Assembly: GCA_945643635.1 (NCBI GenBank)
Contig: CALZFC010000092.1
Location: 1,156,001 to 1,220,000, forward strand
Direction of reading: 5' to 3'
Length of the DNA: 64,000 nt
Source: Allodiplogaster sudhausi
Taxonomy: Eukaryota > Nematoda > Chromadorea > Rhabditida > Diplogasteridae
Positions 1 through 12,097 of this stretch are shown here, in pieces (the first letter of the stretch is position 1; every line of letters begins with the position of its first letter). The notes beneath the pieces were generated by a model. That model was not told the DNA's origin. It was given only the letters and a program-made list of their open reading frames with translations, and did no database searches. A program made the position numbers and the translations under genes.

Positions 1-269
1 TGTCTGGACAATTGATAAGAGATGAGTGGCATTCCTCACTGGGCCGGCTGAGGAAACTTTTTATCGCATGGATTGTGCCGGCCTGTGCTGTGTGACCAAA
101 CATTTACGCGGTAAAGGAAGCGGTTGCAGTCAGGTGATAACGATCTTGAGTGAGTGAATAGCCGAAGCGGAGAATGGACACAGTTGCTGCTTGTCAAAGC
201 GAAGTGAATAAGAGTGGTAGGGATTGTCAGGTGAATAATTTAGTTTGCTGAGGTTGATCTGCGTGGAAA

Positions 270-1993
270 TTAGATTTCCGGATCGGCCCACACGCAGTCC
301 TCTTCAATCTTGAGATTGTACTTGCTGCCTGCGTTCTTGTATTCGGAAGTCACGACGCGGAACCAGCCCTGAATGGAATGGGTGACTGGAGAGAAGAGAG
401 CGCGAACTGACCAGCTCTCCCCAGGGAGTGCCCCAGCTATTCCTTCCGATCCAGTAAGATGTTCCCGTGCCGTGGTCATATCCCCAGCCAACAACCGAGA
501 TGATGTGGTCAATGTCCTCATCAGTTTCCTGCAAAGTACGTTACAGTGCTCATTGCACCGAACTAAACATGAGCTTTTCAAATTAAATTGGCACTTCTTT
601 GTAGATGCCGCCGTTGTAGTACTCAAAGGCTTTCGTGGCTGCGATTCCGCAGGCGATTGGTCCCCTGTGGAAGATCTCCGCTTTCATGTTCTTCAGTCCA
701 CGAACTGCTCCGTACTGCTTAGCCTGAATAATAGAGATCAAGTTTGGAGAACAAGAGAGAAAAGAGAGAACATGGGTAGAGAGAATAGAGAGAAAAGCGT
801 TAGAAATCAAAGAGAGAAGAGAGAGAACAAACCTTATAAAGTGTGTAGTTGGAGATGGAGAAGCAGTCGCCTGGCCAGCACGATCCGCACTGGTTGTAGG
901 GGTTGCATTCTACAAGGGAAAGATGTAAACAATGAAGATTGAGATAAGGAGAGTTATGAAGAATCTCACTTCCATCCCTGGCCTGATAGTTGTTGCACGT
1001 CTCGTGAGGGATTCCATGCTCATGAGCGTACTTGTACACTCCGCCTGCTTCTCCTCCTTGCACACAGGTTCCCGCACCAGAACAGTCAATCACGTGCTGA
1101 AGAGAGAGAGAAAGAGAGAGAGAGAGAGAAGGAGAGAGACAGAGAGAAGAAAAGGGACAGATAGAAGGAGAGAGACAGAGAGAGACAGAGAGAAGAAAAG
1201 AGACAGATAGAAGGAGAGAGAGGAAGAGAGAGAGAGAGACAGGGAGCCTAGGAACATTTGCAATACGCTCTCGCATACATATGGAAATATTAACAGACCT
1301 GAACAGAGAGGAATGCGCCAGGCCATTTATTCTTCCTGCGGATGTTGATTCGGTCTGCCAGCGCACTCGTTGATCCTAGAAAAGATTAATTTATCCATCG
1401 GTTATCTCTCTATCTCACTCACTCTCTCTCTCTCTCTTTCTCTATCTCGCTTTCTCATCCTCAAACTCTCACTCTTAACTCTATCAAGAACGCTCCTATA
1501 ATTATAAGATGCAACATACCGAAAGCCCAGCATGAGCCGCAATCTGAAATGACATCGAATTTCAACTACTGTTATAATGTGTCTGAATTTGAGTTCAAGA
1601 TCAGTTCAAAACCAATTTTCTGAGTTGCGATCTAGACGAGAAAGATAGAGAATAGTGACGAGAATGAACGAAAGACGGAGAATGAGAAAGGAACACTGAG
1701 GGATGTGCTGATTGCGATCGGGGCTGGCGTAGTTGATTCCGTTGACATTCCTCCAGTCCCATGCGAGAGGGAGGTCATCTGCGTTGTAGTCTTCTCTCTC
1801 GTATGGCCGAGCATGAGTCCTCAATTAAGCACACATATTTCTCTCAAATTTGTTAAGAGTAGACTAACTTGTGTTCGTAGAGGTCGCCGCTCTTCTGGTA
1901 GCATCCCCGCAGATTATAGCGGTTTCTCTCCTCTTCCTTCTTAGCAGAAGCCAAGACAAGGAGACAGAGGAGTACACAGAGAAGCGTCTTCAT
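270..1993 (-). CDS. CTSZ: Cathepsin Z/X-like cysteine protease
   Basis: A papain-family lysosomal or secreted carboxypeptidase. The ATG at 1993 opens a hydrophobic signal peptide ([17 protein letters not shown]). The next exon (about 1700-1830) carries the mature N-terminus [12 protein letters not shown] and the HIPQ segment that precedes the catalytic loop in cathepsin Z. A small exon near 1515-1545 encodes CGSCWAFG with the catalytic Cys, followed by [16 protein letters not shown] near 1310-1370. The exon at 960-1090 has HVIDC and [12 protein letters not shown]. The catalytic His lies in [12 protein letters not shown] and the Asn in [11 protein letters not shown] (about 400-510). The C-terminus [16 protein letters not shown] matches cathepsin Z endings, and the stop is at 270-272. 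Exons are joined by inference from GT-AG signals; introns hold GA/CT tracts. Family assignment is firm; exact exon edges are not. Confidence 0.88.
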
Positions 1994-2588
1994 GCTCTCT
2001 CTGCACAATGCAATGATTAGGTGAAGAAGTCGCTTATATCAGCTGCTTCCCTGCCCCTTCCTTATCACTCCACTATCCTAGTGGCCAATAGCCCTTCCTT
2101 TGGTGATTTCGCGCCAAATGCGAGATGGAAGCTGGTTGTTTCCAAGATGCCACCACCTTGTCTGCCTCGTACCTTTGGATTCTCATTTTCAATTCACCCA
2201 GTGATTCATGCAATGGTTTGCCAAAAACTCATCGCTTCCCTTAACACTTCTTCTCAAGTCAGCGAAAACATTCTTTCCGACATCATCAATTTTATTTCCA
2301 ACAATGGTAAAATGCTGACTTTCTGATGCATCATAGACCTCTTCGGTACTTTTAGAAGGCAGGAGCATCAAAACCTATTTTATTTCCTCAATTCATAAAC
2401 TTCTCTTAAATAAAGAAACCGTTTCTCACATCACACAAATCCTTTGACACTAGCAAATGGAGAAACGAACATCTACAATCATGGGATGAAAAGTGAATTG
2501 AGTGCACGCGGATTCAGGCTAGTATTATGTGGAGATGGTCACAATCAATTACAAATAAAGCGATGTATCCAGTGGGAGAAGCTGAGAT
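1994..2588. other. Intergenic region upstream of the cathepsin Z-like gene
   Basis: This stretch lies between the cathepsin start and the USP5 stop, both genes on the minus strand. It must contain the cathepsin promoter and the USP5 3' end. Short open frames here show no recognisable protein features, and no other element was seen. Confidence 0.6.
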
Positions 2589-5500
2589 TCACATCCTCTG
2601 GTACAGGTAGAGGTAAGCTAGCGACTTCGGGGGAGACTTCGAGAACGCCACCTGTCAACGAGTTACTACGTCAATTTGTAGACAAGACAAGTCAAGTGTA
2701 AATAAAAGAAGTTAAAGAAAGAAAAGAACACTAAAGAGTAAAGACCTTCTCGTCGTTGAAGAGAACCCAGTGACCGTCACGGAGGATATGAGCCACGTAG
2801 TGGCCGGAGTGAGGGGAGGAACCCATGTGGGTGATGAAGCCCACCAGACGGTACCGGCCGGGTCCATCGCGAGTCTGGAAGCAGGAGAGAGAGAAAGAGA
2901 GAGAGAGAGAGAAGACAAAGAAGAATGGAAAAAGAGGTAAACCTCAGTTGATTTCTGAGTCGTGGTCTCGGTCAGTGCAGCGCGCGCTACTTCCTCCTCG
3001 GAAGGAATCTCATCGGAGTGGGAGAAGAGCCACTCCGCCGCCGCATTCACCTCCGGCTCTTTTCCCAGAGCATAGCGTGCCTAAAGGGATTTAAGTAAAG
3101 GGTGCCGAGAGAAAGAAAGAGAGGGAGAGAGAGAGCGATATGATGAGAAAGAAAGAGAGAGTTCAACCTGGTGTTCGGTGAAGCCGAAGTTGAGGAGTTG
3201 CTGGACGGAGATCTCTGAAATGGCGGACTTCTGCTGGGACGGAGCGGCCGCCCGAACGGGTGCATGGATGTTCGGGTCGTCACTGTGGTTCATGATCCAC
3301 TCCAGGGCTGCCTCCACTCCGCTGTTCTTCGTCTCCATCACAGCACGGAGACAAGCGTTGTGAGAGAATCCCATCGGCTCTAGCTGTAGGCAAAGGGTTA
3401 GAAGGAATGGAACAGGGGAAATCTAAAATGTAGACTTCAGCAATTCGTCACATTTCCTACCTTCCAACTGGTTATAACATGAGCTTGCAACAGGGCATTT
3501 TTCTTATTTAATTCGTAATTTTTCTCCCGCTTTGATTCAGGACCATCCGCTTTTCCAGACTACGCTAAGATGAACGAGTTGTGTCAAAGTGAACCGAATA
3601 CTGAAGTGAACAAGAGTGACCTGCTGAACCACGGCGGGGTCAATTCCGGGCAATCCCTCGTCCTCCTCCTCTGGCAGCAACTGCTCTCCATCCTGCGGCC
3701 CCTTTCCTCTGAATCCTTCCAGATCCAACTCATCGTCAACTCCAAGCTCCAAATCCAGCTTCTTTGTCGCCAAGTCTTCAGCCACCGTGAATTTCTTTAA
3801 TTGAAATTTTACATTAAAATATTAAAGAAGACATATCAAGCCAAGGCACACGAAAGGACTGAATACCTGAATCTGAAAGACCAGGAAGTCCGGGAAGGTG
3901 ACCATGCGAATAGAACTCGTTGCCCCCTTCGTCTAAATCATACAATTCCATATTCCCGTAGCGAAGAAAGCAGCGTTTTCAACTTGAAAATTTCAAGTAA
4001 ATATTTTCGAAAAGCACAAAAAAAAACAGGAAAAGCAAGTGGGGAACCTCTTGAGTCACAGGTGATTTGAATCCTTCAATAGGACTTTCGCCGAAAGCGG
4101 AGGCCAGACAAGCAGCCATCGACACGGAGAAACGCTTCGCCTCGTTGTCCACAGGCACCAGCTCGCTCTGCACAACAAACGATTGCGGCTTTGTAAGTAT
4201 CATGACTTGGACCATCTTGTCAAAACAGACTTTGGGAACAGGAAGAGAGAGCAGAGACTCGTCGCGAGTTGTGTAGCGAGCGCGGCCAGACGCGTTGTCC
4301 ACCAAACGAGTCTCGACCTTGAAGCGGAGAGCAACCGACGGGTCTGACTCTCCCGCTGCAGTGTTCTCTTGCACTTTCTCCAGAAGATACCTTCAAACAA
4401 TTCTGACTCATTAATATTCCTATAGTAAATACAATTCTAATGCCGATCAAAGTTAACAATGTATCAGAAGTGTAAAGCTTGAGAGCGAGCGAGGGAAGAA
4501 AAGAAGCAAGGCAAACCTAATGTATTCCTCTGCGTCCTGCTGGCGGGCAGATGTGAATTCAGCATTGCCACGCGCAGCAACTCGCTTGAATTGAGTTGGC
4601 TTGATTCCGTTGAACTCGCTGTTCTCCTGTAATAGAAGAATTAGACAAGAAGAGAAGGAGACAATCAAAATAGAAAAAAGGCGACCTTGGAGTAGTCTTC
4701 ACTCATCAGAGCGGAGAAGAGCTTAGCCGTCTGCCCCATGAAGTTGTCGTGCATCTCGGAGACGTCTATTTTCGAGAAGATCTCTGGCGCGCTTTTTGCG
4801 AATCGGTCGACGAAGTCGGGCACTTGCAGAAGAGTTTGAAGAACCTCAATGAGGGAGGGTAAGATACTAATTAGGACGGAGAACTCTTAACTGGAAGCAA
4901 CCGAGTTCATGTAACACGACGATCCGATGTTGATGAGTCCGGTGTAGCCCGGGCCGTAGACATTCTCCAGATTCTCCCCGTCCTCTTGGCAGCGAGCCCA
5001 TTCCCACTTCTGGTTGATGTCCAGTTCCAGTTCCAGAGTAGACTTCTCAGTTTTCACCGGCAAAGTTAAGCAAGATTTGTTAATGAAAATAGGCATGGAT
5101 AGCGCATATCTATCCTTGCATTAAAATGAGAAACAAAGGAGCGAACCATGTCTCCGATTCGCAGACCAAAATGCGCAAGATGCTTCGCGAGGTTTGTGTC
5201 GATTACCGAGTTGTCTTCGTCATAACTGAAGATGTCGGCAGCTCCTGACTTCTCGATCGTTCCCAGCTTCACCTGTAGCAGAGATATCCTCTATTCCATT
5301 GGAAAAGAAAGAGACCACACAATGAAAAAAATGGAACTGACAGCGAGTGGATGTCCAGTCTTCTCGAAGTGCATCCTTGCATGGTTGTTGCCCTTAGAAC
5401 GGACATTCTCCGAGATGAATTGAGAGCGGCCACAGAGAATGGAACCGTCCGTGAGATTCAGCCAGAGATTCTCGCTGAGACCACAACTCTCCTGATCGCA

Positions 5501-7439
5501 GACCCAGCCACTGGGAGGAAGCTGTAAGAAGAGTCTTCACCGTCCCTATTGCTCTACACAAATGAATAAATAACCTTTCGTGGATTTTCAACTTGCTGCA
5601 GATTGACATGCTTTGTCTCCACTTTCAGCTCGCCATCCCAGGCATTCGATGCACCCTAAAATAGTTGACAATTTAAATGGATATTCATAAAAGTTTGCCC
5701 AAAATTATCCTTAGTGCAAATCGACGAAATGAGCGACTCAGGTGATGAAATCGAACCTGGAGCATCTCCAGCCTCTCTGCTGAGGTTGTGGTTGCAATAC
5801 GAGAGCAAGCAACTCCAAGCGGCAAATCAGCAATCAGGTTCAATGGGATGCGAGAAGCGAGCTCAGGGTAGACAACCAAAAAATGCTCATCTTCGACTTC
5901 CATCCTGGACAAGGAGTTGAAGATAAATTGGAGATACACCAGGGAAATAATTTAACAAATTGGAAAAGTTCAAACACACTTGTCATTGCAGAATCCATCC
6001 TCAACACCTATCGCTAGCCTCTTGACCTGGAATCCATAGCGAAGAAATTTCGGACTATTACTCAATAGACATCTAATTAGAGACAAGGCATATTTTTTTG
6101 CTTGACGAATTCAAAAAGTCCCAAAAAGAATTAGGCTAACCTTGCTGCACGGCTCTCCCGGCTCTTCAATAACAGAACGACGACTCAGTGAAAGAAGATA
6201 CAGTGTGTTACTCGTCCGCTCAGCCACCGTCTTAACATGCTTCTCGCAATAGCACGTGAACGTCTTCAGACAGATGAAAAGACCACCTGTAATGGTGCTC
6301 TTATAAGAACTGAACTTCTTCAAAACGAAAGCAACAAATATGTATAGAGACCGCAGATAAAAGTTTGAAAAGGTTTAAAAAATTTTCTTCGCGTGATTTT
6401 TTGGTATTCGAAAAATTTTGGGTGTTCGAAATTCATTTCAAAAATAAAAACCTGAGAAAGTTGCATCCGCAAGCTTAAAATAAGAAGTAAATATCTGTTA
6501 GCCATCATACGCCTGGGCCCGCTACAGTATGCCTGGACGCACCAAAATAAGAAGTGATCGACAGTACAAAGTGCGATGTTTTGACGTTATATTGAAAATA
6601 AGCTGCTTTTCATTAAATATAATTATTAAAGCTTAATTTAACACTATTTAGGACCAATTATTGAGCCAGCCGAACCAATAAATGAGCAGGAAGAGTTGTA
6701 TTTTATATAATCGGAGGTGTTGGTTTCAGCCAATACTTTCTCAAGGAAATCTGATTTTCGGCGCTAACTTTTCCTATTAAATTTCTTAGAAATAGATTAA
6801 AAAGACATTTAAGCACGCTAAATCATAGAAAATTGCCCCGCGAATGACCGGATGTGTCTGTATTCAATTAATTTATACGCGCCCTTAAGGAATTTAGAAC
6901 GTTTTGAATGATATCTCAAGTCGGCGCTTGCTTTTTTGAATGAAAATTTTCCCTGATACTCCTAGGAAGACCTGGAACGAATGGGCAGTCGAATATGTCC
7001 CGCCCAGTCCCATTTAACCGAACACTGAAATATTGGCGGTTGCACTTCCATCCCCAAGGTCAATTTTTAGACGTTCACTCTCTAATTCTATACTTTGAAT
7101 ACTATTGATGAAATATAGGCCAGAAAAAGCAAGCTAGAATGCATAAACTTTATAAAAACAACTAGGTTAAAGGAATTTCAGATATAATTCACGTCGCACT
7201 GGATACTGTAGTGCGTCCGGTCAAATATGTGACCATAAAAGCTATCTGCGGTCTCTAAATATGTAATCACCTGGAAAGAACGGGGTGTTGAAGCAGTAAG
7301 TGCATTCATCCTTAAAGATGCGCGAGTCCGGTGAGGGAATCCGGTAGGCCGTGGAAGGTATGCATTCTAGAATCCTCCCGACTTTCTCTGCATCCTCCAC
7401 CACCGAAATGCCTGGAGATACGACTGAACTATCGCCCAT
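2589..7439 (-). CDS. USP5: Ubiquitin carboxyl-terminal hydrolase 5 (isopeptidase T)
   Basis: USP5 disassembles unanchored polyubiquitin chains in the cytosol and nucleus. Exon 1 starts at ATG 7439 ([10 protein letters not shown]). Downstream are the cryptic N-terminal domain ([11 protein letters not shown]), the ZnF-UBP domain ([44 protein letters not shown]; 5170-5530), the catalytic Cys box ([16 protein letters not shown]; about 4900-4960), the [10 protein letters not shown] block near 4520, and two UBA domains ([13 protein letters not shown] near 3350; [14 protein letters not shown] near 3100-3200). The His box is [13 protein letters not shown] near 2800. The last exon is only 63 nt (2589-2651), ends AYLYLYQRM, and is reached by a weak GTCTTT donor after NDEK at 2746. 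This matches the family ending PPK-x2-YIYFYQR. Intron 1 is about 1 kb because of a transposon insertion. Confidence 0.93.
6345..7257. mobile_element. Non-autonomous hAT-like element in USP5 intron 1
   Basis: The element is 913 bp with perfect 15-bp terminal inverted repeats (TAGAGACCGCAGATA) and is flanked by an 8-bp direct duplication AATATGTA at 6337-6344 and 7258-7265. An 8-bp target duplication and a TIR beginning TAGAG fit the hAT superfamily pattern. The interior is AT-rich with no transposase frame, so it is a MITE-like passenger. It sits wholly inside the first intron, about 12 nt from the exon 1 donor. Confidence 0.85.
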
Positions 7440-8310
7440 CTAAAAGAACGATGTCTTAGAATTCCGTCACAGTTTTCTCATGAGAATGTAAGAGAACTGC
7501 CTCCGTTCTCGAATAAGCAACAAATCTATTCATTTACAGCAAAATCAAACTGGAAGATTTCACGAAGTCTTAAATTTTGAAGGTACCAAGAAAGCAGATT
7601 TCAAATAACTCGGCCTGCTAAACACAGAAAAGTGAAATCTTAGTCGGACCCTTTAAATGCTGGGAACCTTTTGCAAACGACGTTAAGGACATGATCATGG
7701 AAATATGTATGCAACAACGGCTTAACATCCTTTCTGCCTTATATCGGTCCAGTAAATGGGAGTTCAAATTTGATAGAAAGGCTGAAATACCATACCAGTT
7801 CATATCGTTTGCTTCCTGGTCAGTCTTTATTCATACACATGCTAAAACGACCCTGTATTTCTACAGGTAAGGTTAAAATTGAATTCCTCCATTTAACAAT
7901 TGAATAATGTTATGCCAAATAAAACAATCTTGCGAGCATATTGTGAGATACATTAGATGTAATAGCAGCAAGTAATAAATTATTATAACCGATAACAACA
8001 TGAAAGGTCGAGCATGGAGAAGCAATTAAGAAAGTATTATAACCGATAACAACTGAAAGATGGAGCATAGTAAACTCGAAAAGTAGCGCAAAAGTAAGAA
8101 TAACTGTTGAAGTGGATGATTATCTAAACTGGGAGGGCCCAACACAGCGATGAAGGCAGGTAAAAAATCACGCGGGCATCGAAAAAGTAAAGCATCTACG
8201 CATGAAATCCTCACAGCTTACTAACAATAACTAGATACTATTTGTTATCTAGCCAATAAAAAACATTGGTCATCTGGGAGTGCAGGTAAAGAGGGGGAAG
8301 AGGGAGGGAG
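7440..8310. other. AT-rich intergenic region upstream of USP5
   Basis: No protein-coding exon was recognised. The region lies between the USP5 start and the stop of the downstream AP-2 gene, so it should hold the USP5 promoter and an AP-2 3' UTR. It contains a short direct duplication (separate entry). Confidence 0.5.
7981..8070. repeat. Direct duplication, 54-bp period
   Basis: The block beginning TATTATAACCGATAACAAC at 7981 recurs at 8035 with a few differences, a tandem period of 54 bp with the second copy incomplete. Confidence 0.8.
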
Positions 8311-9936
8311 TCAGAGAGATCCGTTGTGGAGAGCAGAGTCGACAAGGGGAAGACTTTTGAAGGCAGTCTCGGCCAACTTGTCAAGGAGTTGCAGCCAGCT
8401 CAGAGTCTCGTCAGGGCCAAAGCCATGGGTGATGAGAGAGTAGGGAGCGAGGAGATGGGAGAGGGGAGAGCGGGTCGAGGGACTGCGGTCAGAACATGGC
8501 AACTCTATCTCGCGCAGCAGCTCCACCAACTCCACCAGCACGTCTCTGCAAACACAATCACATCTTCCTTTTCTATCCATCCATCTCTCTCTCTCTATCT
8601 CTCTTTCTACTCTCTCTATCTCTCTCTCTCTATCTCTCTTTCTACTCTCTCTATCTCTCTCCTTCTATCTCTCTCTATCTCTCTCTCCTTCTATCTCTCT
8701 CTATCTCTCTTTCCTTCTCTCTCTCTCTATCTCTCTCACTCCATCTTTTCCTTTCCTCTCTTCTCACTCTAAACTGACTTCATCATGCATAGCTTGCGCA
8801 TACGCATCTGGATGGCGACCATGCTGGTGAGGGAAGTTGATCGGTTGAAGTGAGTGGCGATGTCTTGGAGGGGGAAGTAACGGTTGATCAGAGCACGCAT
8901 GTCACGGGCGACCATGAGAGATTCCTCTGGGAAGAAAAGATGAGAGAGGAACGAATGGGAGAGAGGAACCTTCAACGAGAGAAGTGAATGTCGAGACGGG
9001 CGAGCACTTACGGCGTCCCGCAGGCAACTCCACTCCTCGCAGCTGCAGCTCCTCCCGGAGATGGCTGCCGTTGTCCTTTGTCTTCGCCCTTTTACAGAGC
9101 AGGGATCAGACAAAGCTGACTGAAAATGATAGGATCGACTGACTTGCGAAGAACTGCACCGAGTATGCTTCCATTCAGAGACTCGGGCGGAGCCAGTCGC
9201 CGCTGGATCTCGGGCATCGACACGGAGTACTTACGATTCGTGATGGACAGACGACCAGGCACCTGTAAGGACTTCCTATTACTATGATCTCTCTCCCCCT
9301 CTCCCTTCCCTCCTCTCTCTTTCACCCTCTCACTCTCTCCTCTTACTATGATCTCTCTCCCCCTCTCCCTTCCCTCCTCTCTCTTTCACCCTCTCACTCT
9401 CTCCTCTTTCTCTCCCCCTCTCCCTTCCCTCCTCTCTCTTTCACCCTCTCACTCTCTCCTCTTTCTCCCATGAACTACCCACCAACCTCAGTGAATGTGT
9501 GGTGTGCCACCTGCTCATTCAGACACGACGAGTTCGTATTCTGAAAATAGAAATATGTTATTTTTGCGAGTCCTGTTAAAGAAGAAAAGAAAAGGTAGAA
9601 GGAGATCAACTTACATTGTTATCCATCCCAAACGCATGGCCAAACACAACATTTAAGGCGTCTGAAACTGTAAAAGGAAGTGGTTATTCTCAGTCTCTCT
9701 CCATTCTCTCTCTCTCTCACTCTCTCTCTCTCTCTCTCTCTCTATCCCCTCCCGTTTGTCTTCTCACCATTAGCAACGCCTTGCGAGTTGTCTCCGGTGT
9801 AGAAGGGGAAGACTTCCATATACTGTTGATTGTATCGCGAAGCCACGACAAGTTCCCCCTCCCTGGCTCCTCCTGCAGAAAGGCGGTGGATCTCTTGTTC
9901 ACTCCAGTGGCGAGACTCCTCCGCGTGTCTAAACAT
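8311..9936 (-). CDS. AP-2 family transcription factor (copy A)
   Basis: AP-2 proteins bind GC-rich DNA as dimers through a basic plus helix-span-helix region. ATG at 9936 begins [11 protein letters not shown]; next exons give [17 protein letters not shown] (about 9617-9670) and [13 protein letters not shown]. The hallmark DNA-binding block [39 protein letters not shown] is at 9150-9262, continuing [18 protein letters not shown] and [18 protein letters not shown] (8965-9090). The dimerisation part follows ([16 protein letters not shown]) and ends [11 protein letters not shown]...LHNGSL with a stop at 8311-8313. The intron after AVLR appears to use a GC donor (GCAAGT). Compared with vertebrate AP-2, the N-terminal activation region is short. 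It is a tandem paralogue of copy B, only 2 bp downstream of its stop. Confidence 0.88.
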
Positions 9937-9938
9937 CG

Positions 9939-10468
9939 TCAAGTCTTGATAAAGTACCTATTTCGTCTGAGGAGAGGGACATAATCTCCCTTTGAATTAA
10001 AATGAGACCTTTTAACAAGCTGAACGGCAGTCTTGAACTCTTCGATGCCGAATCCATGAGTGACCAGAGAGAAGTCGCGCAGAATGCAACCCTCGACGGC
10101 AGTCGTCTCTCGCCAGTTCGGAGATGAGCAGAAGAAAGCGTGCACCGCTAGCAGCTCATCCATCATCTCGCTGCAAGCTCTCTCTCTCTCTCCCATCTCT
10201 CTCTCTCTTTCTCTCTCTATCTCTCTTTCTCTCTCTGTGACTTGATCTTTCTCTCTCGATCCTTCGTTCTTTCCATCTCTCGCTTACATGGTAGCGTTCA
10301 TCTTGGTGATTCGGTTGCGCAGTTCAACGGGGGGAGTTCTCTCGACGAGCACTCGGGCGAACGCCTCGAAAGCGAAGTGCTGCTCTATCATACGGCGGTG
10401 ATCTTCCGCCAGAGTCAGAGCCTCATCTGGTAGAATAGAGAGAGGAGGATGGAGAAAAGGGGGGGGGG

Positions 10469-10504
<36 letters not shown>

Positions 10505-12097
10505 TGTGACCTTCGGTGAGAGCAGTGAGAGTGCAGACGGCAGCGCCTTTCTTCTTGCCAGAAGTGAGCGAAAGGCCAAAGCGGCGGAGATGCTCCTGCC
10601 GTGGAATGCAGATATCATTATTTCTCATTTCACCTAAGATTTTCTGGCGTTTTGATGACATGAAATGATATGAAAATAATTGAGTTATGCTGAAGAAACC
10701 TGAAGATTGCCGCCGCATCCCTTCGTTTTTCCGCGGCGCAAAAGGGGCCCAAGGCTGCTCTTGTTCATGGCTTCCGGCATAGACAGACGGCGCTTCACTT
10801 CCTCCAGAGACACCTCGTAGAAACGGTTCGTGCCAACTACGCAGAGACGACCAGGAACCTAGGGAGAGAAGAGAGGCGTAGCTCATCGAAAAGCAGAGCG
10901 AGAGACAGAGAGAGAGAGAGAGAGAGAGGGTGAGTGAGAGAGGGAAAGATAGAAGAGAGAGAATGATATAGCCAGAGAAATAAGATACTCTGAAAATGGC
11001 GCGATTCTCCGAAGACATCAACATGGAAGGATCCAACATCTGCATGCTCTCCTGAAACTTCGCTGTTCGCAGAGAGGACCGAACTATTAAATATAGTTGA
11101 AAGAATGTAAACTGGCCTCGAGTAGTTTCATCTGATGCTCGGCTGCTCCCTCATTCTCATTATCTTCTTTCAGATCATCCTCCCCATGCTGTCGTTTACG
11201 GGGTCGAGAGGTGATGGGAGTCGAGTTAAGCAGGGCCTGGAACTACGAGATTAATTAAACATTTTGATGGAAGAATGAAACTTACTTAAACATAAAAGTA
11301 AACAGATTGCGAACCGAAGCGGCTTCCGTGCTCGAATTGGTAAGAGCAGAGGAGGAAGAAGAAGAACCCGAGAGGAAGGAAGACGAAGGAGTGAAGGCGA
11401 GAGAAGACTGCTGCCAGTCCACTCCCGGAACACCTAATCACAAATACCACCTTCCATATTCCTTTCAGTATTTCATTCCTTTCGATCTTTCTTTTTCTCT
11501 CTCTCGCCCTCTCTCTCATTCAGTGCTGAAATAGTGCCTGCGATTGGACTTGGACCGGGAAGCTACAAAGTGGAAAAACTGTTCATACGGGGTTTTACAA
11601 AGTGAAAAACGGTCAACCTGGGGAGTTACAAAGTGTTCCGGGCCTTCGGCCCGGGGGGGTTACAACGCTGTCATGGGTCAGACCTATTTCAGCATTGCCC
11701 TCATTTTCCCCCTCCCTCTCACCTTTGTCGGCACCCAGACACTGCCACAACGCAAGTGAATCCACAGAAGCGCTCGATGACGGAGGAACCAGAGAAGGAG
11801 TTTGCATCTGGAATAACATAGGGTAACATAGGAGATAAAGTGATCAAATAATGAGTAAGAGTATTTCTGATAGATAGAGAGATGGGGGGGGGAGGACACG
11901 GAGAGAGACAAAGAGAGAAAGGGATGAAAACCAACGAGAAACTGTTGATTGGCGACTGCAGCTTGGAAAATAGCGGCGAACTGGTCTGGCGGGGCTGAAT
12001 TGTGGTAGAAAGAGAAGAGAGTAGAAGAGTCGGGTTCGGAGTGGGAGACGGCAGGCTGAGGAGCTTCCATTACGGACTGTATTCTCTGAACAACCAT
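9939..12097 (-). CDS. AP-2 family transcription factor (copy B)
   Basis: Paralogue of the neighbouring AP-2 gene. The ATG chosen at 12097 (MVVQRIQSVMEAPQPAVS) is preceded by an open frame without ATG, so an alternative start is MEAPQ at 12070. N-terminal exons are Ser/Pro-rich (MQTPSLVPPSSSASVDSLAL; GVPGVDWQQSSLAFTPSSS), then a basic/acidic stretch ITSRPRKRQHGEDDLKED. The DNA-binding core is VPGRLCVVGTNRFYEVSLEE then RRLSMPEAMNKSSLGPLLRR-GKTKGCGGNLQ (10690-10860), followed by EHLRRFGLSLTSGKKKGAAV and ALTLAEDHRRMIEQHFAFEA. The C-terminus has FSLVTHGFGIEEFKTAVQLV and a stop at 9939-9941. A 42-nt segment before the stop (gtctc...ctcag) could be an in-frame intron, so the last residues are uncertain. 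Confidence 0.85.
11563..11669. repeat. Degenerate ~32-bp repeats with a GC-rich hairpin
   Basis: TACAAAGTG-type cores recur about every 31-34 bp (near 11563, 11595, 11626, 11660) inside an intron of AP-2 copy B. A perfect 7-bp stem with a 3-nt loop (CCGGGCC-TTC-GGCCCGG) lies at 11638-11654. Confidence 0.65.

Noticed and set aside
373..942. 189-codon plus-strand open frame
   Set aside because: It is antisense to cathepsin Z exons that carry clear family motifs, and it ends in repeat-derived Arg/Glu.
932..1210. Arg/Glu-repeat proteins on one strand and Ser/Leu-repeat proteins on the other, here and throughout the window
   Set aside because: They are translations of (GA)n/(CT)n microsatellites in introns and show no other protein character.
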